Assembly (NCBI RefSeq): GCF_020102855.1
Contig: NZ_JADHZD010000002.1
Location: 62,001-126,000, forward strand
Direction of reading: 5' to 3'
DNA: 64,000 nucleotides
Source of the DNA: Nocardioides lacusdianchii
GTDB taxonomy: Bacteria > Actinomycetota > Actinomycetes > Propionibacteriales > Nocardioidaceae
Under the pieces are notes generated by a model. That model ran no database searches, was not told the DNA's origin, and was given only the letters and a program-made list of their open reading frames with translations. Positions 29,445-38,091 of the stretch are shown here, piece by piece. The position numbers and the translations under genes were made by a program. Numbering within the stretch: position 1 is the first letter of the stretch; each line of letters starts with the position of its first letter.

Positions 29445-30173
29445 GGACGTCGCTGTCTGGGTCTCGGGGGTGGCCTGCGGGCCCGCGCCGCCGCCGACCG
29501 CGGCGTCACTGCCGCGGCGTCGCCGGGACTTCTTGGGGGGCGTGAGCCACGACAGGTCGCCGGCATGGGTGTTGGTGCCGAGGACGAAGGGGCGCGAGTC
29601 GGTGTAGCGCACGATCGACACAGACGCAGGGTCGACGTGGATCCGCTGGAAGAGGTCGAGGTGCGTCCCCAGCGCGTCGGCGAGGATCGACTTGATGACG
29701 TCGCCGTGGCTGACCGCCAGCCAGACGGCATCGTCGCCGTGCTCGGCCGAGATCCGCGCGTCGTGGCGGCGGATCGCCGCAACCGCCCGGTCCTGCATGG
29801 CGCGCATCGACTCCCCGCCGGGGAAGGTCGCGGCGGACGGCTGCGTCTGCACGGTCTTCCAGAGCTTCTCCTTGGCGAGGTCCTTCAGCGCCCGGCCCTG
29901 CCACTCGCCGTAGTCGCACTCGGAGAGCTGCTTGTCGGTGCTGGCCCGCAGCGGCGTGGCCTGGGGCCGGGTGACCTCGCGGCACGTCTCACGGCATCGC
30001 TCGAGCGGGCTCGTGACGGCTGCGCAGAGGCGTACGCCTGCCAGCCTGTCCCCCACGGCGACGGCCTGCTTCACGCCGGTGTCGTCGAGGTGCACGCCGG
30101 GCAGGCGCCCGGCCAGGACGCCGGTCGCGTTGGCGGTCGAACGACCGTGTCGGACGAGGATGACGGTAGCCAC
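29442..30173 (-). CDS. Histidine phosphatase (MSMEG_4193 family)
   Basis: The 243-residue protein begins TVILVRHGRSTANATG, the RHG motif with the phosphorylated histidine of phosphoglycerate mutase-like phosphatases. SPLERCRETC, FPGGESMRAMQDR (second Glu) and VSHGDVIKSILADALG (second catalytic His) complete the active site. The C-terminal 40 residues are basic, then Ala/Thr-rich. It is the first gene of the mshC neighbourhood. The GTG at 30173 follows TAGGGT by 7 nt; an in-frame TTG further up would lie inside that promoter and is rejected. Substrate unknown. Confidence 0.9.
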   Translation of the reverse strand: MATVILVRHGRSTANATGVLAGRLPGVHLDDTGVKQAVAVGDRLAGVRLCAAVTSPLERCRETCREVTRPQATPLRASTDKQLSECDYGEWQGRALKDLAKEKLWKTVQTQPSAATFPGGESMRAMQDRAVAAIRRHDARISAEHGDDAVWLAVSHGDVIKSILADALGTHLDLFQRIHVDPASVSIVRYTDSRPFVLGTNTHAGDLSWLTPPKKSRRRRGSDAAVGGGAGPQATPETQTATS

Positions 30174-30180
30174 GCCAGCG

Positions 30181-30210
30181 ACCCTAGCCAAGACGGGGTA
30201 GGACTAGCCT
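30181..30210. promoter_or_regulatory. Divergent leaderless promoters: phosphatase and corA
   Basis: On the minus strand TAGGGT (30186-30181) is 7 nt before the phosphatase GTG at 30173. On the plus strand TAGCCT (30205-30210) is 6 nt before the corA GTG at 30217. Confidence 0.55.
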
Positions 30211-30216
30211 GACCGC

Positions 30217-31218
30217 GTGATCGTGGACAACGCCCTCTACCACCGGGGCAAGCGGGTGCCCCTCGGCGAGGGCGACCAGAGCCTGGGCCACGCGCGGGTC
30301 CCGTGCGCGCCCGGCGACTTCCAGTGGATCGGCATCCACGACCCCAGCCCCGAAGAGCTCCAGCTCATCGCCGACACCTTCGACCTGCACCCGCTGGCGG
30401 TCGAGGACGCCGGCGACTCCCACCAGCGCCCGAAGCTCGAGCACTACGGCGACACTCTCTTCCTGGTCCTCAAGACGCTCTGGTACGTCGACGAGGAGGA
30501 CGCGGTCGAGACCGGCGAGATCAACATGTTCGTCGGCGCCGACTTCGTGGTGACCGTGCGCCACGGCGAGGGCATCGACCTCGCCGACTCGCGCAAGGAC
30601 CTCGAGGAGCGCGCACAGGTGCTCGAGCACGGCCCGATGGGGGTCATGTACGCCATCTGCGACCGCGTCGTCGACGAGTACGAGCGCGTCGGGGCGGCGC
30701 TGGAGGAGGACGTCGACGAGGTGGAGGAGTCGGTCTTCTCCCCCGCCCGCACCGACGACTCGACCCGCATCTACGTCCTCAAGCGCGAGATCGCCGAGGT
30801 GCGCCGAGCGGTGATGCCCCTGCGCGAGCCGATGCGGAAGTTCTCGATGCACTCCGACACGGTTCCGACGATCCGCACACCCATCCCGATCACGGCCGAG
30901 ACCGCGACCTACTTCCGCGACGTCTCCGACCACCTCCAGCGGGTGTCGGAGGTGATCGACAGCCTCGACATTCTGCTGTCGACCGCCTTCGACGGTCACC
31001 TGGCGCGGATCTCGGTGCAGCAGAACGAGGACATGCGCAAGATCTCCGCCGGCGCCGCCCTCGTCGTCGTGCCCACCCTGATCGCCGGGATCTACGGCAT
31101 GAATTACGAGCTGTTTCCGAAGAACGACTGGGACTACGGTTTCGCGTTCGCAGTGGCACTGATGGTCGCTACGGCGGCTGGCTTGTTCGTCTGGTTCAGG
31201 CGATCGGGCTGGCTCTGA
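30217..31218 (+). CDS. corA: CorA-family magnesium/cobalt transporter
   Basis: The 333-residue protein has the large cytoplasmic N-domain (about 1-270) and two C-terminal membrane helices. The signature YGMN lies at the end of the first helix (GIYGMNYE), and the C-terminus WFRRSGWL is the usual basic tail. It carries Mg2+ or related divalent ions. Unlike the rest of the gene, the last 38 or so codons, from the GMN motif on, use many A/T-ending codons (AAT, TTT, GGT, GCA, GCT, TTG), matching the foreign-looking gene that follows. This suggests the 3' end was replaced by recombination while the protein stayed intact. Confidence 0.93.
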   Translation: MIVDNALYHRGKRVPLGEGDQSLGHARVPCAPGDFQWIGIHDPSPEELQLIADTFDLHPLAVEDAGDSHQRPKLEHYGDTLFLVLKTLWYVDEEDAVETGEINMFVGADFVVTVRHGEGIDLADSRKDLEERAQVLEHGPMGVMYAICDRVVDEYERVGAALEEDVDEVEESVFSPARTDDSTRIYVLKREIAEVRRAVMPLREPMRKFSMHSDTVPTIRTPIPITAETATYFRDVSDHLQRVSEVIDSLDILLSTAFDGHLARISVQQNEDMRKISAGAALVVVPTLIAGIYGMNYELFPKNDWDYGFAFAVALMVATAAGLFVWFRRSGWL

Positions 31219-31222
31219 GTCC

Positions 31223-31690
31223 TCAACCTTCGGCCGCGACGCCGTGACGCCGACCGGTTCGGCGACTGGGGACACGGATGAGGTCGGTATCCACGTCATC
31301 GCAGCGAGGCACGCACGACCAACCCTGTGGGTTGTCCGGGTCGTAGTGGACCACCGTGTTGTCGCGCTCGAGCCCTGAAAGCCATGCATTGAGCATGTCG
31401 CTCATCTGCGTCGTCAGCACCTTGCCAGCCCGACGACGAGCCTCGGCGCCCAGCATGGAGACTGCGTGTGCGTGCCGGTGTTCGGGCAGCACCGCCCACG
31501 GAATCAGGTCAACATCACGGACGATGCGATTCTCGATGCCGTTGCGCCTGCGGAGCGCGGCCCACATGCTGATGGTGGTCTCGATCTCATACTTCCGACG
31601 GTAGGTATCGACCATCCACTGATACGTCCGCCCCTCCTCGAGCCAGCGAACGACCTCCCGCATGTCCTGGACCTTCGATCGTGCTGGCAA
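31223..31690 (-). CDS. Phage-type DNA-binding-like protein
   Basis: This 155-residue protein has an N-terminal MREVVRWLEEGRTYQWMVDTYRRKY that resembles the helix-turn-helix region of small proteins found in actinobacteriophages, then RRRNGIENRI, LIPWAVLPEHRHAHAVSMLGAEARRR and a C-terminal VVHYDPDNPQGWSCVPR. Comparison with phage immunity-repressor-like or HTH proteins is from memory. Codons ending in A/T are much more frequent than in neighbours, a sign of transfer. The start is a TTG at 31690 with AGGAG close by; an ATG 27 nt downstream is possible. Convergent with corA, 4 bp apart, with no integrase seen. Confidence 0.65.
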   Translation of the reverse strand: MPARSKVQDMREVVRWLEEGRTYQWMVDTYRRKYEIETTISMWAALRRRNGIENRIVRDVDLIPWAVLPEHRHAHAVSMLGAEARRRAGKVLTTQMSDMLNAWLSGLERDNTVVHYDPDNPQGWSCVPRCDDVDTDLIRVPSRRTGRRHGVAAEG

Positions 31691-31955
31691 CGCTCCTGTA
31701 CCCCTTGTCTCCGCGTAGCGGGCTCACTCATCGATGGGTAGAGATAGCATCCTGGTGACCCGGGCATCGTGCCGCCATGGACGCGTGCGAGCCGTTCACT
31801 GGGGAACCGAGGGCACGTGCCCACCGTGTTGGTTCCTGCTTCTCGTTCCCCAACCGCGCGGTAGTCGCGGAACCACCCTGAGGGCGACGCACCACGGCCC
31901 CGGCGGTTGTCGTGGCGCTCACCCAGCTGGTGGCGCTGGGTTGCTGCCGACACCA
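31691..31955. other. Intergenic region of foreign-looking island
   Basis: 265 bp with no gene I can support. Its base composition is less GC-biased than the surroundings in its left half. It contains a stem-loop at 31921-31941 near the uppP stop and no recognisable promoter beyond weak AT-rich stretches around 31745. Confidence 0.4.
31921..31941 (-). terminator. Hairpin downstream of uppP
   Basis: ACCCAGC and GCTGGGT pair over a 7-nt loop, 15 bp past the uppP stop. No U-tract, as is common in high-GC actinobacteria. Confidence 0.4.
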
Positions 31956-32780
31956 TCAGGCCGTCAGCACGCCGGCGCCCAGGAGGATGAGCGTGCCGGC
32001 GCCGAGCAGGATCCGGTAGATGACGAACGGCGTGTAGGACCGCGTGCTGACGTAGCGCAGGAGCCAGGCGATGGCGGCGTACCCCACGACGAAGGAGACG
32101 ACGGTCGCGGTGATCGTCGGACCCCAGCCGTAGGTGTTGTCGCCGTTGGGGATCTCCTTGAGCTCGAAGAGGCCCGCACCCACGACCGCCGGGATCGCCA
32201 GCAGGAAGGCGAAGCGCGTGGCGGCCTCGCGCTCGAAGCCGAGGAAGCGACCCATGGAGATCGTGGCGCCCGAGCGCGAGACGCCGGGGATCAGGGCCAT
32301 GGCCTGGGCAGCCCCCATCAAGACCGCGTCCTTCATCGTGAGCTTGCCGAGCACGCGGTCGGTGCGGCCCACGCGGTCGGCGATGCCGAGCACGACGCCC
32401 ATCACGATCAGCGTGGTGCCGATGATCCAGAGGTTGCGGAAGTCGTTCTCGATGATGTCCTTCAGCAGGACGCCGAGCACCACGATCGGCAGCGAGCCGA
32501 CGATGATGTACCACCCCATCCGGGCATCGATCGTGCCGCGGTACTCGGGCTGGAAGAGCGAGCGCACCCACGCGCTGCCGATGCGCCAGATGTCCTTGCG
32601 GAAGTAGATCAGCACCGCGAGCTCGGTGCCGATCTGGATCACCGCGGTGAAGGCCGCTCCCGGGTCGCCCCAGCCGAAGAGCTCGGGGAAGATCCGCAGG
32701 TGGGCGCTGCTCGAGATCGGCAGGAACTCGGTGAGTCCCTGGATGATGCCGAGGACGACTGCCTTGAGGAGATCGATCAC
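31956..32780 (-). CDS. uppP: Undecaprenyl-diphosphatase UppP (BacA)
   Basis: The 274-residue membrane phosphatase recycles undecaprenyl pyrophosphate to the lipid carrier for peptidoglycan synthesis and gives bacitracin tolerance when abundant. It has about eight hydrophobic segments. The two catalytic motifs are GIIQGLTEFLPISSSAHL near the N-terminus (Glu and the Ser-rich loop) and ALIPGVSRSGATISMGRFLG in the middle. The GTG at 32780 follows a TAGGCT hexamer by 8 nt; the longer upstream frame covers the divergent reductase gene and is rejected. Directly divergent from the aldo/keto reductase. Confidence 0.95.
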   Translation of the reverse strand: MIDLLKAVVLGIIQGLTEFLPISSSAHLRIFPELFGWGDPGAAFTAVIQIGTELAVLIYFRKDIWRIGSAWVRSLFQPEYRGTIDARMGWYIIVGSLPIVVLGVLLKDIIENDFRNLWIIGTTLIVMGVVLGIADRVGRTDRVLGKLTMKDAVLMGAAQAMALIPGVSRSGATISMGRFLGFEREAATRFAFLLAIPAVVGAGLFELKEIPNGDNTYGWGPTITATVVSFVVGYAAIAWLLRYVSTRSYTPFVIYRILLGAGTLILLGAGVLTA

Positions 32781-32788
32781 AGGGGGTG

Positions 32789-32837
32789 AGCCTACGGGCG
32801 AGTCACCGCCCACCCGCGCACGCCCCGTGGCTACTCT
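32789..32837. promoter_or_regulatory. Divergent promoters: uppP and aldo/keto reductase
   Basis: TAGGCT on the minus strand (32794-32789) lies 8 nt before the uppP GTG. TACTCT on the plus strand (32832-32837) lies 7 nt before the reductase ATG at 32845. Both fit leaderless or near-leaderless starts. Confidence 0.45.
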
Positions 32838-32844
32838 CACCTCC

Positions 32845-33792
32845 ATGCAGCAGCGATCCGTCGGCGCCACCGGGCTCAAGGTCTCCCGTCTGGGCCTCGG
32901 CACCATGACCTGGGGTCGCGACACCGACGAGCACGAGGCGCGTGACCAGCTCATCGCCTTCGCCGAGGCCGGTGGGACCCTGCTCGACACCGCGGCCGGC
33001 TACGGCGACGGCGCCAGCGAGGAGCTGATCGGCACGCTGATCGGCGACGTGGTCTCCCGCGACGAGGTCGTGCTGGCCACGAAGGCCGGCATCTCGCGGC
33101 GTACGGGCGAGCGGGTGACCGACACCTCGCGCGGCACCCTGCTGACCACCCTCGACGCGTCGCTCGCGCGCCTCCGGGTCGACCACGTCGACCTGTGGCA
33201 GGTGCACGTGTGGACCGACGAGACGCCCGTCGAGGAGACCCTGTCCGCGCTCGAGCTCGCGGTGTCGTCGGGCCGGGCGTCCTACGTCGGCATCTCCAAC
33301 TACACCGGGTGGCAGACCGCGCAGGCCGCGACCTGGCAGCGCGCCTTCCCCGGGCGTACGCCGCTCGCGTCCACCCAGGTCGAGTACTCCCTGCTGAACC
33401 GGCAGGTCGAGCACGAGGTGCTGCCCGCCGCGCAGGCGCTCGGCCTCGGCGTGCTGCCGTGGTCGCCGCTCGGACGCGGCGTGCTGACGGGCAAGTACCG
33501 CACCGGCACGCCCTCGGACTCCCGGGCGGCCACCGAGCACTTCGCGAGGTTCGTCGGCGCCTACCTCGACGACCGCGGTCGCGGCATCGTCGAGGCCGTC
33601 GCCCGCGCCGCGGACGGCCTCGGGTGGTCGCCCCTCGAGGTGTCGCTGGCGTGGGTCCGCGACCGTCCCGGCGTCACCGCGCCGATCGTCGGCGCGCGCA
33701 CCGCCGCCCAGCTCGACGGCGTCCTCGGTGTCGAGGAGCTGACGCTGCCCCCCGAGATCGTCGCCGCCCTCGACGACGTGTCCGCCGACTGA
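32845..33792 (+). CDS. Aldo/keto reductase
   Basis: The 315-residue NADPH-dependent oxidoreductase has the (beta/alpha)8 family motifs: LGLGTMTWG, TLLDTAAGYGDGASEELIG with the Asp-Tyr pair of the catalytic tetrad, EVVLATKAGIS with its Lys, HVDLWQVHVWTDE with His, and the cofactor segment APIVGARTAAQLDGVL near the C-terminus. It resembles the general YajO/potassium channel beta-like group. Substrate is unknown. The ATG at 32845 has a TACTCT hexamer 7 nt upstream; the longer upstream frame lies in uppP. A DUF5703 gene follows after 30 bp. Confidence 0.93.
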   Translation: MQQRSVGATGLKVSRLGLGTMTWGRDTDEHEARDQLIAFAEAGGTLLDTAAGYGDGASEELIGTLIGDVVSRDEVVLATKAGISRRTGERVTDTSRGTLLTTLDASLARLRVDHVDLWQVHVWTDETPVEETLSALELAVSSGRASYVGISNYTGWQTAQAATWQRAFPGRTPLASTQVEYSLLNRQVEHEVLPAAQALGLGVLPWSPLGRGVLTGKYRTGTPSDSRAATEHFARFVGAYLDDRGRGIVEAVARAADGLGWSPLEVSLAWVRDRPGVTAPIVGARTAAQLDGVLGVEELTLPPEIVAALDDVSAD

Positions 33793-33822
33793 CCGATCCC
33801 CGAGCAGACGGGAGAAGACCAC

Positions 33823-34050
33823 ATGGCCAGGATCCAGCGCCGTCCCCCCGGGCGCGGCATCGAGTGGGAGTACGAGACGCTCGTGCTCCCGCAGGACTTC
33901 TCGCGCAACGTCGTGACGCGCCTGCTCGTCGACCGGGCCGAGCACGGCGGCTGGGAGCTCGACCGGCTGCGGATCGGCCACGACGGCAAGCGCCGTGTGG
34001 TGCTTCGCCGCAAGATCATCCGCCAGCGGCTGACCCTCTTCGCCGGCTGA
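33823..34050 (+). CDS. DUF5703 family protein
   Basis: This 75-residue basic protein fits DUF5703: EWEYETLVLPQDFSRNVVTRLLVDRAEHGGWELDRLRIGHDGKRRVVLRRKI, containing the typical WELxRLRxxxDGxRRVxLRRKI end. It has no membrane segment or signal. These small proteins are widespread in actinobacteria, with no known function. It starts at ATG 33823, with GGGAGAAG about 10 nt upstream, and follows the aldo/keto reductase after 30 bp in the same direction, so the two may be co-transcribed. Confidence 0.85.
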   Translation: MARIQRRPPGRGIEWEYETLVLPQDFSRNVVTRLLVDRAEHGGWELDRLRIGHDGKRRVVLRRKIIRQRLTLFAG

Positions 34051-34149
34051 CGGGCGTCCATGGGGTCCGGACCCCATGTCGTCCCCCGTCGCGGCGTGCT
34101 CGACTCGAGGAACGGGAGCGGACGGGCCGTTCCCGACGGAGGGAGCGCC

Positions 34150-34524
34150 ATGGCAACCGGACGACGGCACCACACGGACCTCAGGATCGTCGAGCTGGCG
34201 GTCGACCCGGCCGACGTGGACCGTGACACCTACCCGGTCAGGATCCGGCTGACGCGCCCGCTGACGGCGTACGAGGTCTCGGGGCTCGCTGTCATGGAGC
34301 CCGGCCTCCGCACCGACGGCGACGCCATCGTCGTCCCCTCTGCGCGGCTCGACGACGTGGCTCGGGAGTGCGACACCTGGGCGCACCGTCTCGAGCGGGT
34401 GCAGTCACGCGCCGACGAGCTCGAGGGCGAGGCCCTGGCCGCGGACAGCCGGCGGATCGACGAGCAGGCACGGCACGGCTCGCACCTGCTGAGCCAGCAG
34501 GCCGACGACCGCGGTCTGCACTGA
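34150..34524 (+). CDS. Hypothetical protein, 124 aa
   Basis: The ATG at 34150 has GGAGG 6-7 nt upstream, a clear ribosome site. The 124-residue product has a short mixed N-terminus (residues 1-60, with VRIRLTRPLTAYEVSGLAVMEPG) and a C-terminal charged helix (about 70-120) rich in Glu, Arg and Ala that could form a coiled coil. No family is recognised. It ends 13 bp before the convergent DUF427 gene. The codon use is normal for this genome. The longer upstream extension lacks a start signal. Confidence 0.65.
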   Translation: MATGRRHHTDLRIVELAVDPADVDRDTYPVRIRLTRPLTAYEVSGLAVMEPGLRTDGDAIVVPSARLDDVARECDTWAHRLERVQSRADELEGEALAADSRRIDEQARHGSHLLSQQADDRGLH

Positions 34525-34537
34525 CCCACCAGCCTGC

Positions 34538-35014
34538 TCACCACCCTGAGGTGCCGGGCGCTCCCTTGAAGGGGCCGGTCACCCGTGAGGTGATCCAGCC
34601 GCCGTAGAAGTGTCCGGGCTGGGGCTGAACGACCTCACCGTCGACGGTGCACCGGTCGACGCGCCCGGGGTAGAGCGCGACGTGGTCGACGAGCTGCTCG
34701 AAGCCCTTCGACGGCGCCGGGTAGGTCCACGCGATGGCCGGCAGCACCTCGTCGCCGACGACGATGTCGAGGTAGGCGGCCTGGCCCTTCCACTCGCACC
34801 AGGAGGCGCCCTCTCCGGGGCGCAGCACGCCAGCGGCGAACGCATCGCGCGGGAGGTAGTAGGTCGGCGGGTGGCTGGTCTCCAGGACCCGCAAGCTGGC
34901 GTGGGTGTCGGCGACCACGACGCCGCCGTGGGTGACGACGACGTGCTCGGAGCTCACGTCGACGCGGGGAGGGCGGGGGTAGTCCCAGACGGACTCGGTC
35001 TCGACGGCGCTCAT
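34538..35014 (-). CDS. DUF427 domain protein
   Basis: The 158-residue protein matches DUF427 (a small beta-rich fold): VWDYPRPPRVDVSSEHVVVTHGGVVVADTHASLRVLETSHPPTYYLPRDA, then SWCEWKGQAAYLDI and AWTYPAPSKGFEQLVDHVALYPGRVD. The WCEWKG and ALYPGR.D motifs are strongly conserved in the family. Function is unknown. It lies 9 bp after the YjbR-like gene on the same strand and probably shares its transcript with rpe and yjbR. No signal sequence. Full length. Confidence 0.9.
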   Translation of the reverse strand: MSAVETESVWDYPRPPRVDVSSEHVVVTHGGVVVADTHASLRVLETSHPPTYYLPRDAFAAGVLRPGEGASWCEWKGQAAYLDIVVGDEVLPAIAWTYPAPSKGFEQLVDHVALYPGRVDRCTVDGEVVQPQPGHFYGGWITSRVTGPFKGAPGTSGW

Positions 35015-35023
35015 GCGACCAAC

Positions 35024-35437
35024 CTACGGAGTGGGAGGTCGGCTCGTGAGCCACGCCTGACCACGCCTGGCCGAGGCCTGGGCGAGCCACGCCTCCTCCA
35101 CGAGCTCGACCAGCTCGTCGCGGTCCACCTCTCCGACGCGAGAGGCCCTCAGCAGCACCGACGGGTGCCCGTCGAAGTGCGGGGTGGTGAAGAACGGCAG
35201 CCGGTCGTCCTGGAGCAGCGCCTGCTTGTCGCCCTCCGAGGCGACCCACAGGACGATCACGTCGTCGTAGCGCTCCCCCGTGTCCGGGTCGACCGCGTCG
35301 GGGCGTGGAGTCCGGAAGTAGACGAACGACTTGCTGCCGACCTGGTAGACGGGATTGCTCTCGGGCCGGAAGACGGTGACGTGGGGCATCGCCCGCGCCG
35401 TGGCATGAATGTCGTCGACCGTCGCCGGACGGGTCAC
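35024..35437 (-). CDS. MmcQ/YjbR-family protein (first of two)
   Basis: The 137-residue protein has the MmcQ/YjbR fold: [25 protein letters not shown], then [45 protein letters not shown]. Family members bind DNA in some reports, but most are uncharacterised. The GTG at 35437 overlaps the rpe stop by four bases (GTGA), so it is coupled to rpe. It is clearly paralogous to 41464-41889, sharing PFFTxxHFxG and the E(V/I)xRxEL helix. Its N-terminus is more divergent than that of the other copy. Confidence 0.88.
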   Translation of the reverse strand: MTRPATVDDIHATARAMPHVTVFRPESNPVYQVGSKSFVYFRTPRPDAVDPDTGERYDDVIVLWVASEGDKQALLQDDRLPFFTTPHFDGHPSVLLRASRVGEVDRDELVELVEEAWLAQASARRGQAWLTSRPPTP

Positions 35438-36096
35438 GGCACTGCTGCCTCGGCCTTCGCCTTCAGCTCGCGCACCATGGCGTCCGGGTCGTCGGCGGAG
35501 TAGACGGCCGATCCTGCGACGAAGACGTCGGCACCCGCCTCGGCACAGCGCTCGATCGTCTCGAGCGAGACGCCGCCGTCGACCTGGAGCCAGGTCTCGA
35601 GGCCGTGCTTGCGCACCAGCTCCCGAGCCCTGCGGATCTTGGGAAGACAGAGGTCGAGGAACTTCTGTCCGCCGAAGCCGGGCTCGACGGTCATGATGAG
35701 CACCATGTCGAGCTCGGGCAGCAGCGCCTCGTAGGGCTCGATCGGGGTCGCCGGCTTGAGGGCCATCGACGCGCGGGCGCCCTGCGCACGGATCTCACGC
35801 GCCAGGCGCACCGGCGCCTTCGCCGCCTCGGCGTGGAAGGTGACCGAACCGCAGCCCGCCTCGGCGTACGCCGGCGCCCACCGGTCGGCGTCCTCGATCA
35901 TCAGGTGCGCGTCGAGCGGCTGGGAGGCATGCTTGCTGAGCGCCTCGATCACCGGCAGCCCGAGCGTGAGGTTGGGGACGAAGTGGTTGTCCATGACGTC
36001 GACGTGCACCCAGTCGGCGCTCGGGATCCGCGCGACCTCGTCGGCCAGGCGCGACAGGTCGGCGTTCAGGATGCTGGGAGTGATCTGGATGCCCAC
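35434..36096 (-). CDS. rpe: Ribulose-phosphate 3-epimerase
   Basis: The 220-residue TIM-barrel enzyme interconverts ribulose 5-phosphate and xylulose 5-phosphate in the pentose phosphate pathway. Metal and catalytic residues are in [18 protein letters not shown] (His-Asp), [12 protein letters not shown] (Asp-His), [12 protein letters not shown] and [12 protein letters not shown] (second Asp). The GTG at 36096 follows TAGGAT by 7 nt, and the same hexamer holds the stop of the lipid-kinase gene upstream. It is part of the usual fmt-rsmB-rpe order of actinobacteria, though several accessory genes separate it from rsmB here. Confidence 0.96.
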   Translation of the reverse strand: MGIQITPSILNADLSRLADEVARIPSADWVHVDVMDNHFVPNLTLGLPVIEALSKHASQPLDAHLMIEDADRWAPAYAEAGCGSVTFHAEAAKAPVRLAREIRAQGARASMALKPATPIEPYEALLPELDMVLIMTVEPGFGGQKFLDLCLPKIRRARELVRKHGLETWLQVDGGVSLETIERCAEAGADVFVAGSAVYSADDPDAMVRELKAKAEAAVP

Positions 36097-36103
36097 GCCC
36101 TCG

Positions 36104-36109
36104 ATCCTA
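36104..36109 (-). promoter_or_regulatory. -10 element of rpe (leaderless)
   Basis: TAGGAT on the minus strand, 7 nt before the rpe GTG. Its TAG is the stop codon of the gene upstream. Confidence 0.5.
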
Positions 36110-37054
36110 GGGACTCGGTGCGTCGTCCATCCGGGCGGCTCGGCTGTCGGCGGGTACGACGACGTGCAGGGCGTTGCGGTCGACCTCGAACGTCGCGGGC
36201 GTGGTGGCCGCGACCTCGCCGTCGAGGTTGACCTCGATCGGCTCGTCGGTGACCAGTCGGAGGCGGCGGGCCGTCACGTGGTGCACCCGGTCGTGCTCGA
36301 CGAGGTGGCCCGTGCGCAGCAGCCGGGCGATCGAGACGTGGTCGCGCAGGCGCCCCTGCTCGACGGCGTACACGTCCAGCAGGTGGTCGTCGATCGAGGC
36401 GTTCGGCGAGACCGTGAGCCCGCCGCCGTAGTGACGGCCGTTGCCGACCGCCACCTGCATCAGGTCCTGCAGCTCCAGCACGGAGCCGTCGTCGAGCTCG
36501 AGGCGGGCTGCGAACGGACGGTGGCCGCGGTAGGCGGCGAGGGTGGCGACCGGGTAGGCGAACCGCCCGAGGCGGCGCTTGAGTCCCGGGGTGAGCCGTT
36601 GGGCCACGGCGACCGACAGTCCCAGGGAGGCGACGTTGAGGTAGACCTGCCCGTCCACGCGGCCGAGGTCGACGTCGACGACCTTGCCGGTCAGGAGGGT
36701 GTCCACCGCCGCGGTCAGCGCGGTGGGGATCTCCAGGGTCCGGGCGAAGTCGTTGGCGGTGCCGAGCGGCAGCACGCCGAGCGTCGTCGACGTGTGTGCG
36801 ACGAGGCCGGCGGCGCAGCCGATCGTGCCGTCGCCACCACCGACCACGAGGAGGTCCGGCTGCGTGGCCATCGCCTCGTCGAGCGCGTCCCGGAGTCCCG
36901 CTCCACCGTGGGCGGGGTGCACCTGCACCTCCTCCGCGGCCCTCCCCAGCTCACGGGTGACGAGCGGGAGGGCACGGGAGCCGGTGCGGGAAGCCGTGTT
37001 GACGACGACGGCGACGCGGTCGGTGCGGGGCTGGGGGTGCGGTGCGTCCTGCAT
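36107..37054 (-). CDS. Diacylglycerol/lipid kinase family protein
   Basis: The 315-residue protein has the DAGK-type ATP cone: [11 protein letters not shown] at the N-terminus, [16 protein letters not shown] (GGDGT nucleotide motif) near residue 70, [15 protein letters not shown], then [16 protein letters not shown] and the C-terminal beta domain with [12 protein letters not shown]. Such enzymes phosphorylate diacylglycerol, sphingoid bases or similar lipids at the membrane; the lipid is not predictable. It lies just upstream of rpe and downstream of the LigD-type gene with 63 bp between. Full length with intact motifs. Confidence 0.9.
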   Translation of the reverse strand: MQDAPHPQPRTDRVAVVVNTASRTGSRALPLVTRELGRAAEEVQVHPAHGGAGLRDALDEAMATQPDLLVVGGGDGTIGCAAGLVAHTSTTLGVLPLGTANDFARTLEIPTALTAAVDTLLTGKVVDVDLGRVDGQVYLNVASLGLSVAVAQRLTPGLKRRLGRFAYPVATLAAYRGHRPFAARLELDDGSVLELQDLMQVAVGNGRHYGGGLTVSPNASIDDHLLDVYAVEQGRLRDHVSIARLLRTGHLVEHDRVHHVTARRLRLVTDEPIEVNLDGEVAATTPATFEVDRNALHVVVPADSRAARMDDAPSP

Positions 37055-37117
37055 GCCTCGACCGTAGGCAGCGCAGGTGAGAGGACGGTGAGGACGGCCT
37101 GTGCGCAGGCTGTGGGC

Positions 37118-38089
37118 CTAGGCCTCGTCCGGCTCCGGCGGCGCGGCGGGCCCCTCGGCCTCGTCGCGGTCGGCCCACTCGAGCAGCGGCGCGATGTCGA
37201 AGGGGTGCGCGTCGATGTCGGCGTGGAGGTCGCCGATCCGCGCGAACCGCTCGGGCATCGTGAAGATCGTGAAGTCGTCGGGCTCGCAGTCGTCGACCTC
37301 GTCCCAGCGGATGGGCGCCGAGACGCGCGCCTCGGGCACCCCGCGCACCGAGTAGGCCGCGGCGATCGTGTGGTCACGGGCGTTCTGGTTGTAGTCGACG
37401 AACAGCTGCGCGGGGTCGCGGTCCTTGCGCCACCACGCGGTGGTCACCTCTCCCCCAGCCCGCCGCTCGACCTCGCGCGCGAACGCCAGCGCCCCCCGGC
37501 GTACGTCCTGGAAGCCGTGGTCGGGCGGGATCCGGACGTAGACGTGCAGCCCCGACCCGCCGCTGGTCTTGGGGAAGCCGGTCGCGCCGAGCTCGTCGAG
37601 CACCTCGTGGGCGACGTGCGCCACGCGCCGGACCGTCGCCCAGTCGCAGTCGGGGCCCGGGTCGAGGTCGATGCGCCACTCGTCGGGCTTCTCGGTGTCG
37701 GAGCGGCGACTGTTCCAGGGGTGGAACTCGACCGTCGACATCTGCACCGCCCAGATGACGCTGCCGAGCTCGGTCACGCACAGCTCGTCGGCGGTGCGCT
37801 TCCAGCGCGGGAAGAACAGCTCGACGGTCTCGACCCAGTCGGGCGCCCCGGCGGGCAGCCGCTTCTGGTGGACCTTGTCGCCGGCGAGGCCCTTGGGGAA
37901 GCGGTGGAGCATGCACGGGCGCTCGAAGAGGGCGTTGACGATCCCGTCGCCGACGGCAAGGTAGTAGTCGACCAGGTCGAGCTTGGTCGCCCCCGGCCCA
38001 CCGTCGACCGGTGGGAAGTAGACCCGGTCGGGGTTGGTGACCTTGACGACGCGACCGTCGACCTCGACCTCGGTGAACGGCGACGGCAT
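37118..38089 (-). CDS. Stand-alone LigD-type polymerase domain
   Basis: The 323-residue protein matches the archaeo-eukaryotic primase-like polymerase domain (PolDom) of bacterial LigD, which fills and extends ends in non-homologous end joining. Motifs are CMLHRFPKGLAGDKVHQKR, FHPWNSRR, RIDLDPGPDC (metal-binding DxD), KTSGGSGLHVYVRI and VDYNQNARDHTIAAAYS. No ligase or nuclease domain is fused and no Ku gene is in view. The ATG at 38089 follows TAGGCT by 7 nt; the longer frame upstream runs through repeats and is rejected. Confidence 0.92.
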   Translation of the reverse strand: MPSPFTEVEVDGRVVKVTNPDRVYFPPVDGGPGATKLDLVDYYLAVGDGIVNALFERPCMLHRFPKGLAGDKVHQKRLPAGAPDWVETVELFFPRWKRTADELCVTELGSVIWAVQMSTVEFHPWNSRRSDTEKPDEWRIDLDPGPDCDWATVRRVAHVAHEVLDELGATGFPKTSGGSGLHVYVRIPPDHGFQDVRRGALAFAREVERRAGGEVTTAWWRKDRDPAQLFVDYNQNARDHTIAAAYSVRGVPEARVSAPIRWDEVDDCEPDDFTIFTMPERFARIGDLHADIDAHPFDIAPLLEWADRDEAEGPAAPPEPDEA

Positions 38090-38091
38090 GT

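Noticed and set aside
31223..31955. Intact prophage
   Set aside because: Only one phage-type gene is visible, with no integrase, tRNA attachment site or structural genes.
32781..32990. Longer uppP start using the frame to 32990
   Set aside because: That part lies inside the divergent aldo/keto reductase gene; the GTG at 32780 gives the normal length.
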